Origin: Dasypus novemcinctus
Taxonomy: Eukaryota; Chordata; Mammalia; Cingulata; Dasypodidae
Direction of reading: 5' to 3'
DNA: 64,000 nt
Assembly (NCBI RefSeq): GCF_030445035.2
Contig: NC_080680.1
Span: 119,500,228-119,564,227, forward strand
Notes under the pieces: model-generated
Database searches by the model: none
Told to the model about the DNA's origin: nothing
What the model saw: the letters and a program-made list of their open reading frames with translations, nothing else
In this document: one piece after another, positions 12,441 to 24,822 of the stretch
How positions within the stretch are numbered: the stretch's first letter is position 1
How the letters are laid out: the number at the start of each line of letters is the position of its first letter
Position numbers and translations under genes: made by a program

Positions 12441-13089
12441 GTGAAAGGGACAGTTGACTTATCTGAAGACTCTACCTTGGATGTTCTCTTTGTTACTGGT
12501 TATATGTCCTAGATTAAAATAATGAGACTTAAAATATTTCTTCACAAACATTAATAATAAAATACAATGATAGTGGTCATCTTTGGGAAAAGAAAAGGCT
12601 TTGGTCTTTTCATTGGAAAAATAAACAGCTTAGGAGTAAATGGGCAAATAAGTATTATGCACTCATGACAGATAATCTTGAAAGGAATGACAGATCCAAA
12701 ACTAAGCTATGACTACAATTAGGGGAAATTTTAGTGTAAATATGATTATTAAGCTGACTCTTAATTTGGGATGGAGGAATAGGTAAGATTGTTTTCCTCC
12801 TTCATTATCTTCACCTCTAAGAAATGTTGCTACAAAACGTTGCTTCTAATAGGAACACTTTGACTAAATTCTGCTCTGGGACGCTATAAAGGTGGAAGCA
12901 ACATGCTCTCACACAGCAAAAGAGAGCTTATCCCCACCTCACATGCCCCTTGTCACAATATTGGATCTGGAAATTGCACAATTGTTGGCTAAATAATTGT
13001 GGATCCTAATAAAATAAGAACACTGAGGGACATTTGTGAAATATTGGAGTTCTCATAGACCCTCTTCCACATTGTATATTCACACATTC
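12441..13089. other. Unassigned DNA
   Basis: AT-rich sequence with no gene and no repeat that I can identify. Confidence 0.4.
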
Positions 13090-13860
13090 AACCACAACAA
13101 GGCTTGAGGTGGTGAGAACCCCCTCTTGCCCCTCAACAAAGTAGAACTAAACAGAACCAGATGCAAATTTCCTGTGTGTGTATATATTTGTTGGATGTAT
13201 GACCCAGAGAATACATCTGTATCTGTGTGTGTGTCTGTTCATATGCCAGTTGAGCCCTGAATCTCAGCAGAGTTGCCACACCTATTCTCCAGTTCATTGG
13301 ACTCACCCAGGACAATTAACAAAAAGATGATGGTGGACAATGCCCATCCCAGGAAGTGGAGAGTGTCTGCAACCGCAAGCATTACAGTTCCATTCATCTG
13401 CCCTGTGGGATCTAAACCCTCTCTCAACTGGAGACAGGGTGGACATCACCATCCCAATATCTTCAAGACTGAAGAATGAACAAACATAAGGGTGTAAAGC
13501 AACTATGGACTGAAGTAGATTTATGATTATTCTAGCAATGGAAGAACTTATATCATTGATGTAAAGGCAGTGGCCACCAGAGTAACATGGGGGCATTTTG
13601 GGGGCATTGGAATTGTCTTGCATAGCATTGCAATGATGGATACAGGCCATTGTGCATTTTGTTAGAATCTATAGAACTATGCAGGGCAAAATGTAAACTA
13701 TAATGTAAACTATAGTCCTTGGCTAGTACAATGCTTCAATATGTGTTCATCAGTTGTAATAAATGTACCACACTAATGAAAGATGGGAATCCCCTTTACT
13801 TTTGATGTATCATTTATGTAGTCTAAAGCTTCTTTTATATATATATCTCTCTCTTTAAAA
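13090..13860 (+). mobile_element. L1 3' UTR fragment, xenarthran type, sense
   Basis: Shares ordered blocks with the antisense copy at 21475-23160: ACTCACCCAGGAC, a GCAGTGGCCACCAGAGTAAC block, CAATGATGGATACAGG, and GTTCATCAGTTGTAATAAAT near the end. It closes with ...GGGAATCCCC...TTATGTA, as expected for the L1 3' terminus. No ORF2 sequence is attached, so this is a 5'-truncated insertion. Confidence 0.75.
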
Positions 13861-15469
13861 TGTATTTTTTAAATTCCTTGTGAACCCAGAAAGCAGCCAA
13901 CCTGCCCCTCTCTTACAGATAGCTCTATAGTTTAGCTTAAAGTAATTTTCTTTTTTCAGTTAGCTCAAAAGCATATTTTTGCAAGTAGCAGGAAGCTAAG
14001 AATCCCTTTTTGGAATTTCTTCTTAAGATCCAAAAGATCTGCTAAACCATTCCTGAAGCTCCTGACCTCTAAATAGAAGACAGAAGTGAGAATATACTAG
14101 ATGCTGAGTAGATAGTAATGTCTGGCTGTCTGACAACAACAATTTATTTCTCTTCCATACTATAATTAATGCTTCCTCCTGACTATTCTCCACTTTATGA
14201 GGGATGCAAAGTATTTTACAGGCAGACAATTATAAGTTTGATTTATTTCAGCTCTATTCCACTTCACACCTTTTCTCATGACTGGTAGGATTGAGTTTGT
14301 TACTTCCAGCTGAACAACAATCCAATTAGGATTCCCTAATAGGATTCCTTATTCAAGATTTATACATGCATATGCATATTCTTAAGAGCCGCATGTTAGC
14401 ATAATGTGCAGTGATAGAAAAGACCCTTGATCAGAAGCCAGAATATCTTAATTTTGGCCTGACTCTGATAACCAAATGACTTCAAGAGAAAAAATCTCCT
14501 GGCAAAATCAGAACACTGTACACTATGATTGGAAAAGACACTTCCAGCTCTCCATCATTGCATTTAACTTTGAACTCTCTCACTATAAATCCAATTTTAA
14601 AATTCCTTCTTCCCCAACTGGTTTTGTAGACCCAATTAGTGAAGTCCCTTCCCTCCACCATCACGGTGCCCTTCATCACGTTCTCTCCAGGACCCCAGAA
14701 GGGAATGATCCCCTAAAAAGTTATCTACAGTTTCTGTGGACGTGACCTTGGAACTGCTTGCCCATGTCACCCTGTTCTTTTTTATATTTAATTAAACAAA
14801 ATATGTTATTGATTTCAGCACCATAAATCATGAATTCATTCAGAAAACCCTTGAAAAACAAATGTCTATTGTGTATCTATGATGTATCAGGCTATTCTTG
14901 TGGTTATTTTTTTTTTCATGGATATTAGCATTTACCATACACCTTTGCATTAGGCCTAAACCTATGCGAGAAATTCAACAAACAAGAAAAGGGCTATATT
15001 TGGGAGTTAAATCTATTTTATATTGTTAATATTGTGTAAGTATGACAAATACTAAGTATGATTATTGCATGTGAATACTGAGTAAGCCTAGAAGATGTTG
15101 GTTTTCACATCAATTCCTCAAATGTCAAACACTTTGACATAAATATTTATGACATGTATTCACTCATTCATTCATTCATTGACTCTTAAAGGGCCTTTTC
15201 TGAAAGGCCATGTGTTTTTGCAAGATTGGATGTTCTGCCTTGATAAATTTTCCACAATTTCACAGTGCACTTTGAATTTGGAGAAAGCTATGAATTACTT
15301 TTTGGTCTGCCCCCAATTGAATTATCACTTCTTTTTTTCAGGGCTGAGAAATCAGTTTTCTCAACTACTGGATTTTACAGTAGTTGGATTTACAGACTTT
15401 CAATTCCTTTAATATTATAAGCATATTGTCATTCATAGCAATTTTAATTTTTTCAACTCAGAGTTTATG
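13861..15469. other. Unassigned DNA
   Basis: No gene recognised. A weak antisense L2-like scrap lies at about 14834-14900 (ATTCAGAAAACCC...TGTATCAGGC), and CATTCA repeats lie at 15160-15180. The 89-codon frame at 14476 has no domain. Confidence 0.4.
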
Positions 15470-15612
15470 ATGAGGTAAGCACTTAGAAAATATTGGACAC
15501 TTAACATTTGATATCTCATTGATCCTCAAAAGTATGATGTGTGATTATTAGGATTCCCATTTTAGAGATGAGGAAACTGAAGATCAGAAAGCTTAATTTT
15601 CACAAGGTAGAG
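15470..15612 (+). mobile_element. MIR SINE, 5' part (split)
   Basis: Contains the MIR core: CCCATTTTAGAGATGAGGAA followed by ACTGAAGATCAGAAAGCTTA. The element stops abruptly where an MLT1-like LTR begins and resumes at about 16070. Confidence 0.78.
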
Positions 15613-16065
15613 CTATGAATTGAACTGTCTCCCTCAAAAAGACACGTTCAAGTCCTAATCCCCCATTCTGTGAATGTGAGTTTGTTTTTAAATAGGATCT
15701 TCGAAGGTATTATTAGTTAAAAGAAGGCAAAACTGGATTAAGTTCCTAAGGCAGTATGAGAGGGGTCCCAGGAGGAGAAGAAATGTGGACACAGTGAGAC
15801 AGGCAGCAGCAGAGAAAAAAAGAGTCAGAGCGCCAGCCATGTGATGGAGGCAGAGACTGGGTCACATACCACAGTCCAGGAGCAGCATGGATTGCTGGCT
15901 ACCCCAGAAACCAGGGGAGCAGCACAGAACCCACTCTTTAAGTGAAAGCATGGCCCTGCTCACACCTTGATTTTGGACTTCTCCTGTCCAAAACTGTGAG
16001 ATAATAAATTGTTATTTAAGCCAACTCACCTGTGGTTGTTACAACAGCCCTGGCAAACTAAGGAA
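15613..16065 (+). mobile_element. MLT1-like LTR inserted in MIR
   Basis: Order of blocks is typical of MLT1: ATGAATTGAACTGTCTCCCT, AAGTCCTAATCCCC, GATCTTCGAAGGTATTA, a CACAGTGAGACAGGCAGCAG block, then TGTTATTTAAGCCA and ACAGCCCTGGCAAACTAAG. The opening TG is not preserved. Confidence 0.75.
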
Positions 16066-16069
16066 GCAC

Positions 16070-16150
16070 TCCAAAAGAGACGCACTTGAACCAGGATTTG
16101 GAATCCAGTCAGTAGGGTTCACCTTATGGCTTTGCTTCCTTAGACATGAC
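16070..16150 (+). mobile_element. MIR SINE, 3' part (split)
   Basis: TTGAACCAGGATTTGGAATC and the following bases match the MIR 3' half (family: AGGATTTGAACCCAGG...). Together with 15470-15612 this is one MIR interrupted by the LTR. Confidence 0.6.
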
Positions 16151-16989
16151 ATGGCCCATGTCACTACATTGACAGATTATAAACGCATTCAAAATCAAAG
16201 GAATTTCCTTTCAGTTAGTTTGTGCAGCTTAAGGGGAGGATGATACTATCCATTAGCTTTTGTGAAATATTGAAAATAACCATTATTGCCTTTAGGGGAT
16301 TTAAAAGGATTCTGGGACCCCAGATTTGTAAGTATAATACTGGATTTACCTTTCCTAAGATCCTGTGGATAATATTAAAAAAAAGGAAGTTTCAATTTCC
16401 TTTTCATAGATATGTAAGGGTCTGACTTTGCGTTGGTTCTAGCAGCCCAGTTAGCATTTTCTTTCATTTTTTACAGCCTATTCAAGTCTTACCTGCTCTT
16501 TGCCCTTCTCTGTAATAGTTCTTTTATTCTTCCTTAGGAAACAGGTTTGATATCATAGCAAAAAATTAATTATTAAAGGAATAAGTGTTTTAGGTACTTT
16601 CTGTCTAGAAATGGAAATTGGTTTATATTCAAAGACCTTAAGAAGCCAAATTTCAAAGTCTCTTTATAAACTGATCTGAAACATGATGAATGAAATTGTT
16701 GAACAGAATTTCTGTTATAAATGTGGTCATCAAAGAAAGTCATTTCCTGTTTGGTTTCTATTTATCATACTACATGATAGACTTTGAATAAAGAAGAATA
16801 AAAGTGAACATCATTAAAGCAGATGATCCATGCAGAAAAGGTCTTTAAAGACAGTTGCTATTGATGAAAGATGTCAGAATCATTACATATTTATAAAGTG
16901 AAAAAGAATTAAAAATTGAGAACCTTGAAATGTGTAAGATTGCGTAATCTAGAAATCACCCTTAATAGGAAATGACCAATTAATTACAT
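16151..16989. other. Unassigned DNA
   Basis: AT-rich sequence with no gene or repeat that I can name. It forms the left flank of the GC-rich LTR at 16995. Confidence 0.4.
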
Positions 16990-16994
16990 ACAGT

Positions 16995-17541
16995 TGTCGC
17001 AGTGTGGGCTCGCCCGGAGGGCCGCTGCAGGGGCGGTGTGGGCTCGGGCGGAGGGCTGCAACACACGGAGGGGCCTTCCGAGAAGGCGCTCCGGGGCCGG
17101 CAAGGTGAGGAGGACGCGCGGTAGGAAGAAGACTACCGAGGAGACCAGGATCTGTGCGCAAGTCTGATTTATGCAGGAAGTACAGCGGTTAATATAGGGC
17201 GAAGACGGGGGAGGGGCAGGGGGCGTGGCCGGGGGGCGGCAGACGGCTGATAGGTTCGTGCAGGGGTGCATCACTGGTTGCGGGCAGAAGACGGGGTAGC
17301 CAGGGTTCTCGGCGGCAGCGAGGTGGGGCTGTCATGGTGCGGCGGTGGCCCTCGGGGGAGAGGCGGGGTTAGGCCACCGAGGGGGAAGTGGGTGCAGCTG
17401 GGCAGAGGGGCGGGCAGTATGCCCGAACCCCAAGCGGAGGGCCTTAACGCCCGTTCCCGCCACCCGGGTCCGACTCGCACCGGTGCCTGGAGACGAGCCG
17501 ACCCTTGCTGTCGCCGCGCTCCCACACGGTGCCACCCTACA
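16995..17541 (-). mobile_element. Solo LTR of a class II (ERVK/betaretrovirus-like) ERV
   Basis: A 547-bp GC- and CpG-rich block sits abruptly in AT-rich DNA. It begins TGTCGC, ends CCTACA, and is flanked by a perfect 5-bp duplication ACAGT (16990-16994 and 17542-17546). On the minus strand a TATA-like CCTATATTAACC (17199-17188) is followed about 20 bases later by CATAAA (17172-17167). A polyadenylation signal so close to the TATA box implies a very short R region, a betaretroviral trait. No internal retroviral sequence adjoins, so it is a solo LTR. The several open frames in it follow from the high GC. Confidence 0.75.
17188..17199 (-). promoter_or_regulatory. TATA-like box of the class II LTR
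   Basis: Minus-strand CCTATATTAACC lies upstream of CATAAA at 17172-17167. It is the only TATA-like element in an otherwise GC-rich LTR. Activity is not known. Confidence 0.5.
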
Positions 17542-17546
17542 ACAGT

Positions 17547-18087
17547 AATCAAATTTAAAAGAGTTGAAATTTCTCAGACATTTGTTTACTAATGGCAAGT
17601 GCCAGACACAGGGCTAAGTGATAAATATATGATTCAGTTTTTGATCTTTATTAATTTTAGAAATTACTTACAGAAAGAGAAACAATGATGGTCACCAAAT
17701 ATTGTTGGCTTCCCTCTATTTCTCAGTCTCTGGCAGTTAAGGGAAATCATGTAACTAGTTCTTATACTTTATATGTGAGCTTAAATAACTTGTGTCCCTT
17801 CTAGGTTAAGACAGTGAAAAACAATGAAAAGTTCCTGTACAACTGTCAGTTTTTCATCTCCTCTGCTTTACTGATCTCAGAGAAGGGCATATATTTGAAG
17901 TGGTGGATCTGTAATATCTAAATAACCTGGATTGCTGAATTTCTGCATGAACGACCAGACTATTAGTAGATTCAGCATGAGTAAGAAATAAACATTGTTT
18001 GTTTGTTTGTTTTAGGTTACTGAGATTTAGGGACCATTTATTACCACAGCCCAGTATAATTTTTTTCTGACAAACACACTCTCCATG
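17547..18087. other. Unassigned DNA
   Basis: AT-rich sequence with no feature seen except a short (GTTT)n run near 17997-18015. Confidence 0.4.
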
Positions 18088-18210
18088 TCATTCATTTGAC
18101 AAATATTATGGAGTACCTTCTATTTGTCAGCCTTGAGCTAGGCCCTGAAGATGTGACAGCTAAGAAAAATAAAATCCCTGGAATATGGAGTTTGTAATCT
18201 AATGGGCTCC
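18088..18210 (-). mobile_element. L2 3' end fragment, antisense
   Basis: CATTCATTTGACAAATATTA, then GGAGTACCTTCTATTTGTCA, then GAGCTAGGCCCTGAAGATG, then AAAATCCCTG form the reverse complement of the L2 3' tail. Confidence 0.7.
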
Positions 18211-18398
18211 ATATTAAATAAGTTTTTGAATAATTATTTGTTACCAATTATCTCACTATTTTAATCAATGTATTATTATATATGCTCTCATACAACATGA
18301 GCCACACTCAAATAAGAATATATATTATTCAGGTTTCATTTTGCAAAGGAGCCCACTTAAGCCATATGCTCACTTTAACCAAAAAAATCTTGACTGCA

Positions 18399-18620
18399 GA
18401 AAGTGGATGTGGCTCAGGTGGTGAGCGCCCACTTCCCACATGGGAGGTCCAGGTTCAGTTCCTGCAGCCTCCTGAAAAAAACAAAAACAAAATGACAAGC
18501 AAAAAAAGTGAAAAAACTAACTCAGGGAAGGTGATGTGGCTCAGTAATTGAGTCCTGGCTTCCCAAATATAAGGTCCCGGGTTCAATCCCCAGCCCCGGC
18601 ATCTCAAAAAAAAAAAAAAA
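18399..18620 (+). mobile_element. DAS SINE dimer, sense
   Basis: Two tRNA-like units (GTGGATGTGGCTCAGGTGG... and GTGATGTGGCTCAGTAATTG...) each have a B-box block (GAGGTCCAGGTTCAGTTCC; GGTCCCGGGTTCAATCCCC). They are joined by an A-rich linker containing AAATGACAAGCAAAAAAAG and end in poly(A). A duplication of AAAAAATCTTGACTGCA flanks it (18382-18398 and about 18616-18632). Confidence 0.92.
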
Positions 18621-19149
18621 ATCTTGACTGCAATTATCACATTATAGCAACATATTTCAAATATCCACCTATTCAAGCAATGTAAGGATTTTCTTAACTT
18701 ATGTTTTCTAAACGCAATAAAGGATTTTTTTTTACCTCAGTGTTATCTTAGGCATTGCTATTCAGTGAAGTAAAAATTAAATATCTTACAGTTCTGGTTT
18801 TAACATCCAACCTTCTCTTTTTTGAAGCTGGTGATATGCTCCACTTGAATTTATTATCATCACAGATAATGATTTATTTTAGTGTCATACTTTGTACCTT
18901 CTGTCTGTGACACATTTTATGGTTTTTCTACCTTTTTTGCTTTTTGTTGTGTTAGTTAAATTTGCTTTTATTCTAAGTCTGATTTTTCATTTTAGATATG
19001 TGCACATTATACATTCTATGTTAATTTTAGCAGTTATTATAGAATGTTAAAATGTATGTTGAACTTACTCAAAATAATCCATATCATTAGCCTCTTTATA
19101 CACATTACAAAGAAAATAAAACACATATTCTGATCACCATAAAGAAGTT

Positions 19150-20311
19150 AAATTCAAATATTGCCTGTTTCATTTATATTACGTTTACTTTTAATGGGTG
19201 GATATGATGTTATTATTTTGAAACCTTTGTTTAAAACATGTTTGCATAGTTACTCTTATTTTCTCACCATTGTTTGCTCTCAGACTTTTCCTTCCAGACT
19301 AATTTTTCTTCACTGTTTATTAGTCCCTTTAGTGAGATTCTTTTAGTAGCATACTCTCATTTCTGGTGGTATGAAAACGTCCTTGTTTTGTTCTAACTCT
19401 AGAAAGATGGTTTCACTGGGCATACAATTTTGTGTAGCCAATTATTTTCTCTTAGAAGTTTGATTATAATACAGTTTCTGGCTTGCATTGCTTTCATTTG
19501 AAAGAAAATATTTAACAGTGAAATTGTTGTTCCTCTATGGATAACCTGTCATTTTCTCTAGCTGTTTTTAGTACCTTTCCTTCATTTTTAGTGCTCTGCA
19601 GTTTTACTATGCTACATTTATAACTAGATTTTTTTTAACTCAGTTTGGGATTTATTGAAATTCCTTAATCTGAAGAAACATGTTTTTCATCAGTTTTGGA
19701 AAATTCTCAGCTAATGTCCACTCATATATTGTCTCTTCCCCATTGTCTCAATTATCTCTTGATATTCCAATAAGATATAGTCTATCTTCACTGTCTCCTC
19801 AAAAAACACTCATATTTCCTACCTCTTCTTTTCCTGTGCCAAATTTTTGGTAATTTCTTAACATCTATCTTACAGGTTATTATTAATTCTTCTGGTGTCA
19901 AATCTCCTGTTTAGCCCACCCACTGAATTTCTCTTCCTCATATGTTATTCAGTTCAGAACTCCTATTTGGATTTTTCCCCCATCTGGCTAAATTATACAA
20001 TCTTTTTATTCCTTGGTCAAAATTTAGAAGATTTTTAAACAATTTTTAAATACATTAAAAACATTTCATAGTCTGTATCTGAACATTTTAATCTGAAGAT
20101 CTAGGCTTCATTCTCTTTGCTGTTTTTTGTTTCTACCAAATTCAGCCATTTGATTTATTTCTTCAGTGTATACTATACACTGTAATTTTCTTCTTTGTAC
20201 TAGTATTTTTGTTTCCATAACTGTTTAGTGAATCACATTTGCTTGTCTAGTAATTTTTATTACATACTGGATATCATTGGTGATACACTAAGGATAGTTT
20301 CAATTAACTTT
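19150..20311 (-). mobile_element. Ancient L1 (L1M-like), ORF1/5' region, antisense
   Basis: The plus strand reads like reverse-complement old L1 ORF1 and upstream sequence: ...GTGAGATTCTTTTAGTAGCA, TGGTTTCACTGGGCATACAA, TCTCTAGCTGTTTTTAGTAC, then T-rich 5' region. The sequence resumes after the SINE at 20667. The left limit is soft; 18780-19150 may also belong. Confidence 0.6.
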
Positions 20312-20666
20312 CTTTTTATCTCCCCTCCCCTTGCGGCTTTTTGCATGCAGTCTGCTCTCTGTGTCCATTTGCTGTACGTTCTTCTGTGTCTGTATTTATT
20401 TTATTTCCAACCCCTCCCCTCCTTGTGGCTTGCTTGCTGTCTGCTCTCTGTGTCCATTCACTGCAGGCTCTTCTGTGTTCTTGCTTGTCTCCCTTCTTTT
20501 TTATTGCGTCACCTTGCTGAGTTGGCTCTCTACAGCACCTGCGGACCTGGCGGCGCTCCAAGGTATCTGCGGGAGAGTCTGCTTTCACAAGGAGGCCCTG
20601 GGATGTGAGCCAGGGCCTCCCATATGGTAGACAAGAGCTCATCTGATTGAGCCACAACTGCTTCCC
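20312..20666 (-). mobile_element. DAS SINE, rearranged long form, in ancient L1
   Basis: An antisense tRNA-like head near 20600-20660 (family block GCCTCCCATATGGTAGACAA on the plus strand) is joined to a C/T-rich body. The 3' body segment with CTGCTCTCTGTGTCCATT appears twice (about 20351 and 20440). A 12-bp duplication TCAATTAACTTT flanks it (20300-20311 and 20667-20678). Confidence 0.85.
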
Positions 20667-21135
20667 TCAATTAACTTTTCAGGATATTGTATTTTGTTTT
20701 GGCACACAGTTATAGACAACTCATGGATTCTGTTGATCATGGTGGCTTGGATTTATGCTTTCTTAAGGCAGATCTGTTTGAGTTTCATCAGTATTCCAAA
20801 GGAGCCACAGGGCTTGGCTCTTACTCCTAAAATATGGCCTTTCTAGATTCATATCTGAATGCTCAGGGTTCTCAGTGAAATCCCTCCACCCTGCACAGGC
20901 CTATAATCCAACATCTCCCAGCACCAGGCAACTCCTGGAATCTCTATGTATCTCTCATTCTTGCAGCAGCTGTTCTTTTGGAGTTTTGTTGTGCAGATTT
21001 CTAGCAGACAGCCAAGGATTGAAAAGAAACCCCTTGAACACTGTTGCCCCACCCATTTATAGCTTCCTTCTCTCCAGTGCCCTACACTGAAAATTCCAAC
21101 AACCACCTCATGAATCCCAAGCTCCAGATCTCTTG
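20667..21135 (-). mobile_element. Ancient L1, continued after SINE
   Basis: Continues the antisense L1M-like 5' region interrupted at 20311: ...GGATATTGTATTTTGTTTTG followed by sequence typical of the far 5' part. The right end is approximate. Confidence 0.5.
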
Positions 21136-21474
21136 TTCTTCATCTTAGCGAGACTATGATGCATCTCAGGTTCTACTTTGTTCTGCTGCTGCTGGAAACA
21201 TGATTCTTGGCAGAAAGCTGAGGAGAGGTCCATGTCCTGTTTCTCATTCCTTTAGGATCATAATTCTGTGCTACTTATTAGACAATGGCTGAAAACACTG
21301 GTTTCATTTTTATTTTAGTCTAGATTTATAGTCTTAAGGTAGGAAGGTAAATCCAATACCAATGAATTCATTATGGCCAAAAGTGGAAGTCAAGCACATA
21401 ACAAATGATATCTAGAAACTCTTTTTTATTTATTATGTAAGAATCCTTTAAGACTTAGATTTTTAAAAAATATA

Positions 21475-23160
21475 CTTATTTTTTTTTGAAGACACTTAGA
21501 TTACGTAAATGTTACACAAAAAATATAGGAGATTCCCATATGCCCTGCTCCCTAGCCCTCCCACATTTATCCACATCAACAACATCCTTCGTTAGTGTGG
21601 TACATTTGCCACAACTGATGAACATACCTTGGAGCATTGCCATTCAGCGATGGCTATAGTTTGCATTGTAGTTTACACTCTTTCCCACACATTTTTGCAA
21701 GTTATTATAAGATATACAATGACCTGTATCTGTCATTGCAATGTCAATGTCACATTACACCTATTTTTCCCTCTCCTTCCCCTCAGAACCTCGAGTGGCC
21801 ACTGCCGCCACATCCATGATAAAAGTTCTTCCATTGCTAGGATCACAACAAGTCTATAGTAGAACAACTGTAAGTCCACTCTAGTCTATCACCCATTCCC
21901 CAGTCCTGAGGATTCTGTGATGATGATACCCACTCCACCTCTAATTAAGAGGGGCCTTACATTCCATGGAGCAGATGGATGGGACTTTCTTGCTTACAGT
22001 TATGGACTCTCTCTTTAACTTGAGATGGTTGTTGTCAGTCATCATCTCCTTGTTAGTAGTCCTGGGTGAGTTCAATGAACTGGAGAGTAGATATTGAAAG
22101 TCTGTTGATATTTAGGCCCCAGCTGGCACATGAGCAGCCCAAAGATTCAAGTCACTTGGACATACAACTATCAACTCTCGTACTAATTATAGGTTCAAAT
22201 AGAGAGGCAACAGAGTCATGAGTAGGGAAGACACAACTGAGTTGAACTCTATATACAGGGGAGCATAAATTCCAAAGTAGGGTTCTCTGGCAGGGCACCA
22301 AATACCTGAGCTATCAGTTCTGCCTATAGTGTTTGGATGTCTTCAGAGCCCCCAGGAACCTCACTATGTGAGGTAGCATTTACTGTGGCAGTCAGTGAGT
22401 TCCTGCTGAGATGTGCACAAGCACAACCCCTGCAGTGACCTCCAAACTCACTTTGAAGTCTCTTAGCCATATAAATTCATTTGTCTTTGCATTTCCCCCC
22501 TTTTGGTCAAGGTCTTTTCCCAGTTGTATTACTAGTTGGTGCTTTCTTAGTAATCCCTTGGTGCCAGGGAGACTCATCCGCAGGAATCATGGTCCTTGTT
22601 GGTGGAAGGTAACGCCATTATATGCTGAGTTTTGGCTTAGAGAGAGGCCACATTTGAGCAACCAGGAGGCTCTCAGGAGGTAAGTCTTAGGCAGTATATA
22701 ATAGTAGGCTAAATTTCCATTTCAAAAGTAAAGGTTCATAAGTACAGTCATCACAATCAAGGGCCCATTGATGGTCCATTCTCCTTCAGTAGTCACTTCC
22801 CCTGTACTCAGGGGATTCTTATTGTCTCATTAGAAAATGTGACAGAATTTCCCAGGATGGGAATTCAATATTTCTTTGGTTACTGTGTGGACCTCCACCC
22901 ACTGTAACAATGCTCCATAAATACTTGAACACATTCTGTGCCTTACAGTATGCCCCAGGTGAACATCCTCCCATGCATCCTCCATCTGTGACACCCCGCA
23001 CCAATGATCCTCCCCTGACACAGTTCTAACCTTTCTGTGATCCAAAACTTCTTCAAAATTGAAGCCAAACAAAGTAACCAGATACAACTAACAGGAAAAT
23101 GATATAATAATGATGGTTTTAAAACCAATGAATAGAATATTAAAAAAAAATTTAAAAGCT
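21475..23160 (-). mobile_element. L1 3' UTR, long xenarthran type, antisense
   Basis: Begins with L1 terminal sequence (AGGAGATTCCCATATGCCCT, TTAGTGTGGTACATTTGCCA). It shares GGGTGAGTTCAATGAACTGG with the sense copy at 13090. The right part shares a CCCCAGGTGAACATCCTCCC...CTCCCCTGACA arrangement with 23890-23970, the 3' UTR of the next L1. Its frames (such as 22411-22683) are not genes. Confidence 0.65.
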
Positions 23161-23284
23161 TGAAATAACATATAAATAAAATTATAAAATTACAAAATTC
23201 TTAGCATTATGTGTTTCATCACTGTAAGATCTGTTATCTTGTTTGTACAGTGACATATGCTTCCATTTATTAGCCTAATTTTTT

Positions 23285-24822
23285 TTTCATTTTGTCTTCA
23301 AAGAAGCTTTAGGTTAAAGAAAAGTCATGTACAGAATATAGGTGATTCCCATATACCCTCTCCCTTTTCCCCTTTCCCCTACTAATAACGGTTTACATGT
23401 GGATGATACACTTGTTACAATTGATGTACAAATATTAAAATATTGCTACTAACCATGGTCAATGATTTACATTGTGGTTTATGTTTTTGACCATACACTT
23501 TCATAGATCTTGATGAAGTTTGACATGGTCTGTATCCATCCTTGCAGGATTTGTAAAACAATTCCATCACCCCAAAAATGTCCTGCATTTCATCTATTCT
23601 ATTCCTCCCTCCCTCTCCCTTCCGGACCCATGGTAAACCACCAAGATTAACTCATTGAAGTACCAGATTCATAACAACATGCAACAACATTGAGGACTTA
23701 ACATATTGGCCTGTCCTCTCCTATTAGACACTGCTTATGTCCTCAAGAGACTCCTGCCCCTTTAAATGAGTTCATTGCAGGACTTTCCACGTTGGGAGCC
23801 AAACACCTTTCTGCTCATTATGTGAGTTTCCAACCCCCCCCCATACAACGATACAACACACTCTGACAAGAAGAATGCTACCCACTCCCTAGAAGCCTGC
23901 CCCAGGTATGATCTGTCCTGCATGCCTCCCATATCCAAAACCTTTAACCAGTAACCCTCCCCTGCCATTTTTGTCAAAAGAACATTCCCAGCTTTGTCGT
24001 TTCAGCAACATACCCACAAATCCCCAGAGTTCACCTGCTCCCTCCCCCAACCCTCATCCTTGTTCCATGGGCAGTCTAACCCACCCTCCCCAACTGACCC
24101 CCCTCACAGACCAGCACCATCCAGCCCAATAGCATCACTGCACCATTGCTATGCCCATCCACTGCATGACCGCACCCTTCCACCTTATCATAGATTTTGC
24201 CCATATGGGCATTGGCTAACATCCGTCTTCCTTTCTGTCTCCCATAAACCTATTTTCGAGACTCTAGCTCTGTGAGTCTGGTCAATTTACTTAATTCATA
24301 TCAGTGAGGTCATGTAATATTTGTCCTTCAAGACCTGGCTTGCTTCACTCAACATAAGGTCTTCAAGATCCATCCATGTTATCCTGTGTGTTAACATTGC
24401 ATTTCTTCTTACACCTGAGTAATATTCCATTGTATATATGTACCACAATTTGTTTATCCATTCATCTATTGATGGACATTTGGTCTGTTTTTCAACTTTT
24501 GGCAATAGTGAAGAATGTCACTATGAATATTGGTGTGCATATATCTGTTCGTGTCCCTGTTTTCAATTCTTCTGGGTATAAACCCAGCAATGGGATTGCT
24601 GGTTCGTATGGCAGTTCTATACTTAGCTTCCTGAGGAACTGTCAAACAGTCCTCCACAATGGTTGCACCATTCCACATTCCCACCAGCAATGGATAAGGG
24701 TTTCCATTCCTCCACATCCTCTCCAAAACTTGTAGTCCTCTGTTTTTTAATAGCCTCCAATCTAATGGGTGTAAGGTGATATTTCATTGTAGTTTTGATT
24801 TACATTTCTCTAATAGTTGGTG
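23285..24822 (-). mobile_element. L1 copy 3: 3' UTR and ORF2 C-terminal end
   Basis: The 3' UTR occupies about 23285-24300 and includes GATTCCCATATACCCTCTCC and a C-rich block at 23830-24120. ORF2 C-terminal sequence follows (CTGAGTAATATTCCATTGTA, then ACCCAGCAATGGGATTGCTG). L1 sequence stops at about 24822, where an LTR-like fragment replaces the reverse transcriptase region. Confidence 0.85.

Noticed and set aside
16949-17598. CpG island as a host gene promoter with first exon
   Set aside because: The edges coincide with TG...CA ends and a 5-bp duplication, so an LTR explains it; no exon or splice donor context was seen.
23890-24280. Pro/His-rich frames as a secreted protein
   Set aside because: C-rich segment of an L1 3' UTR; the neighbouring antisense L1 3' UTR carries a related block.
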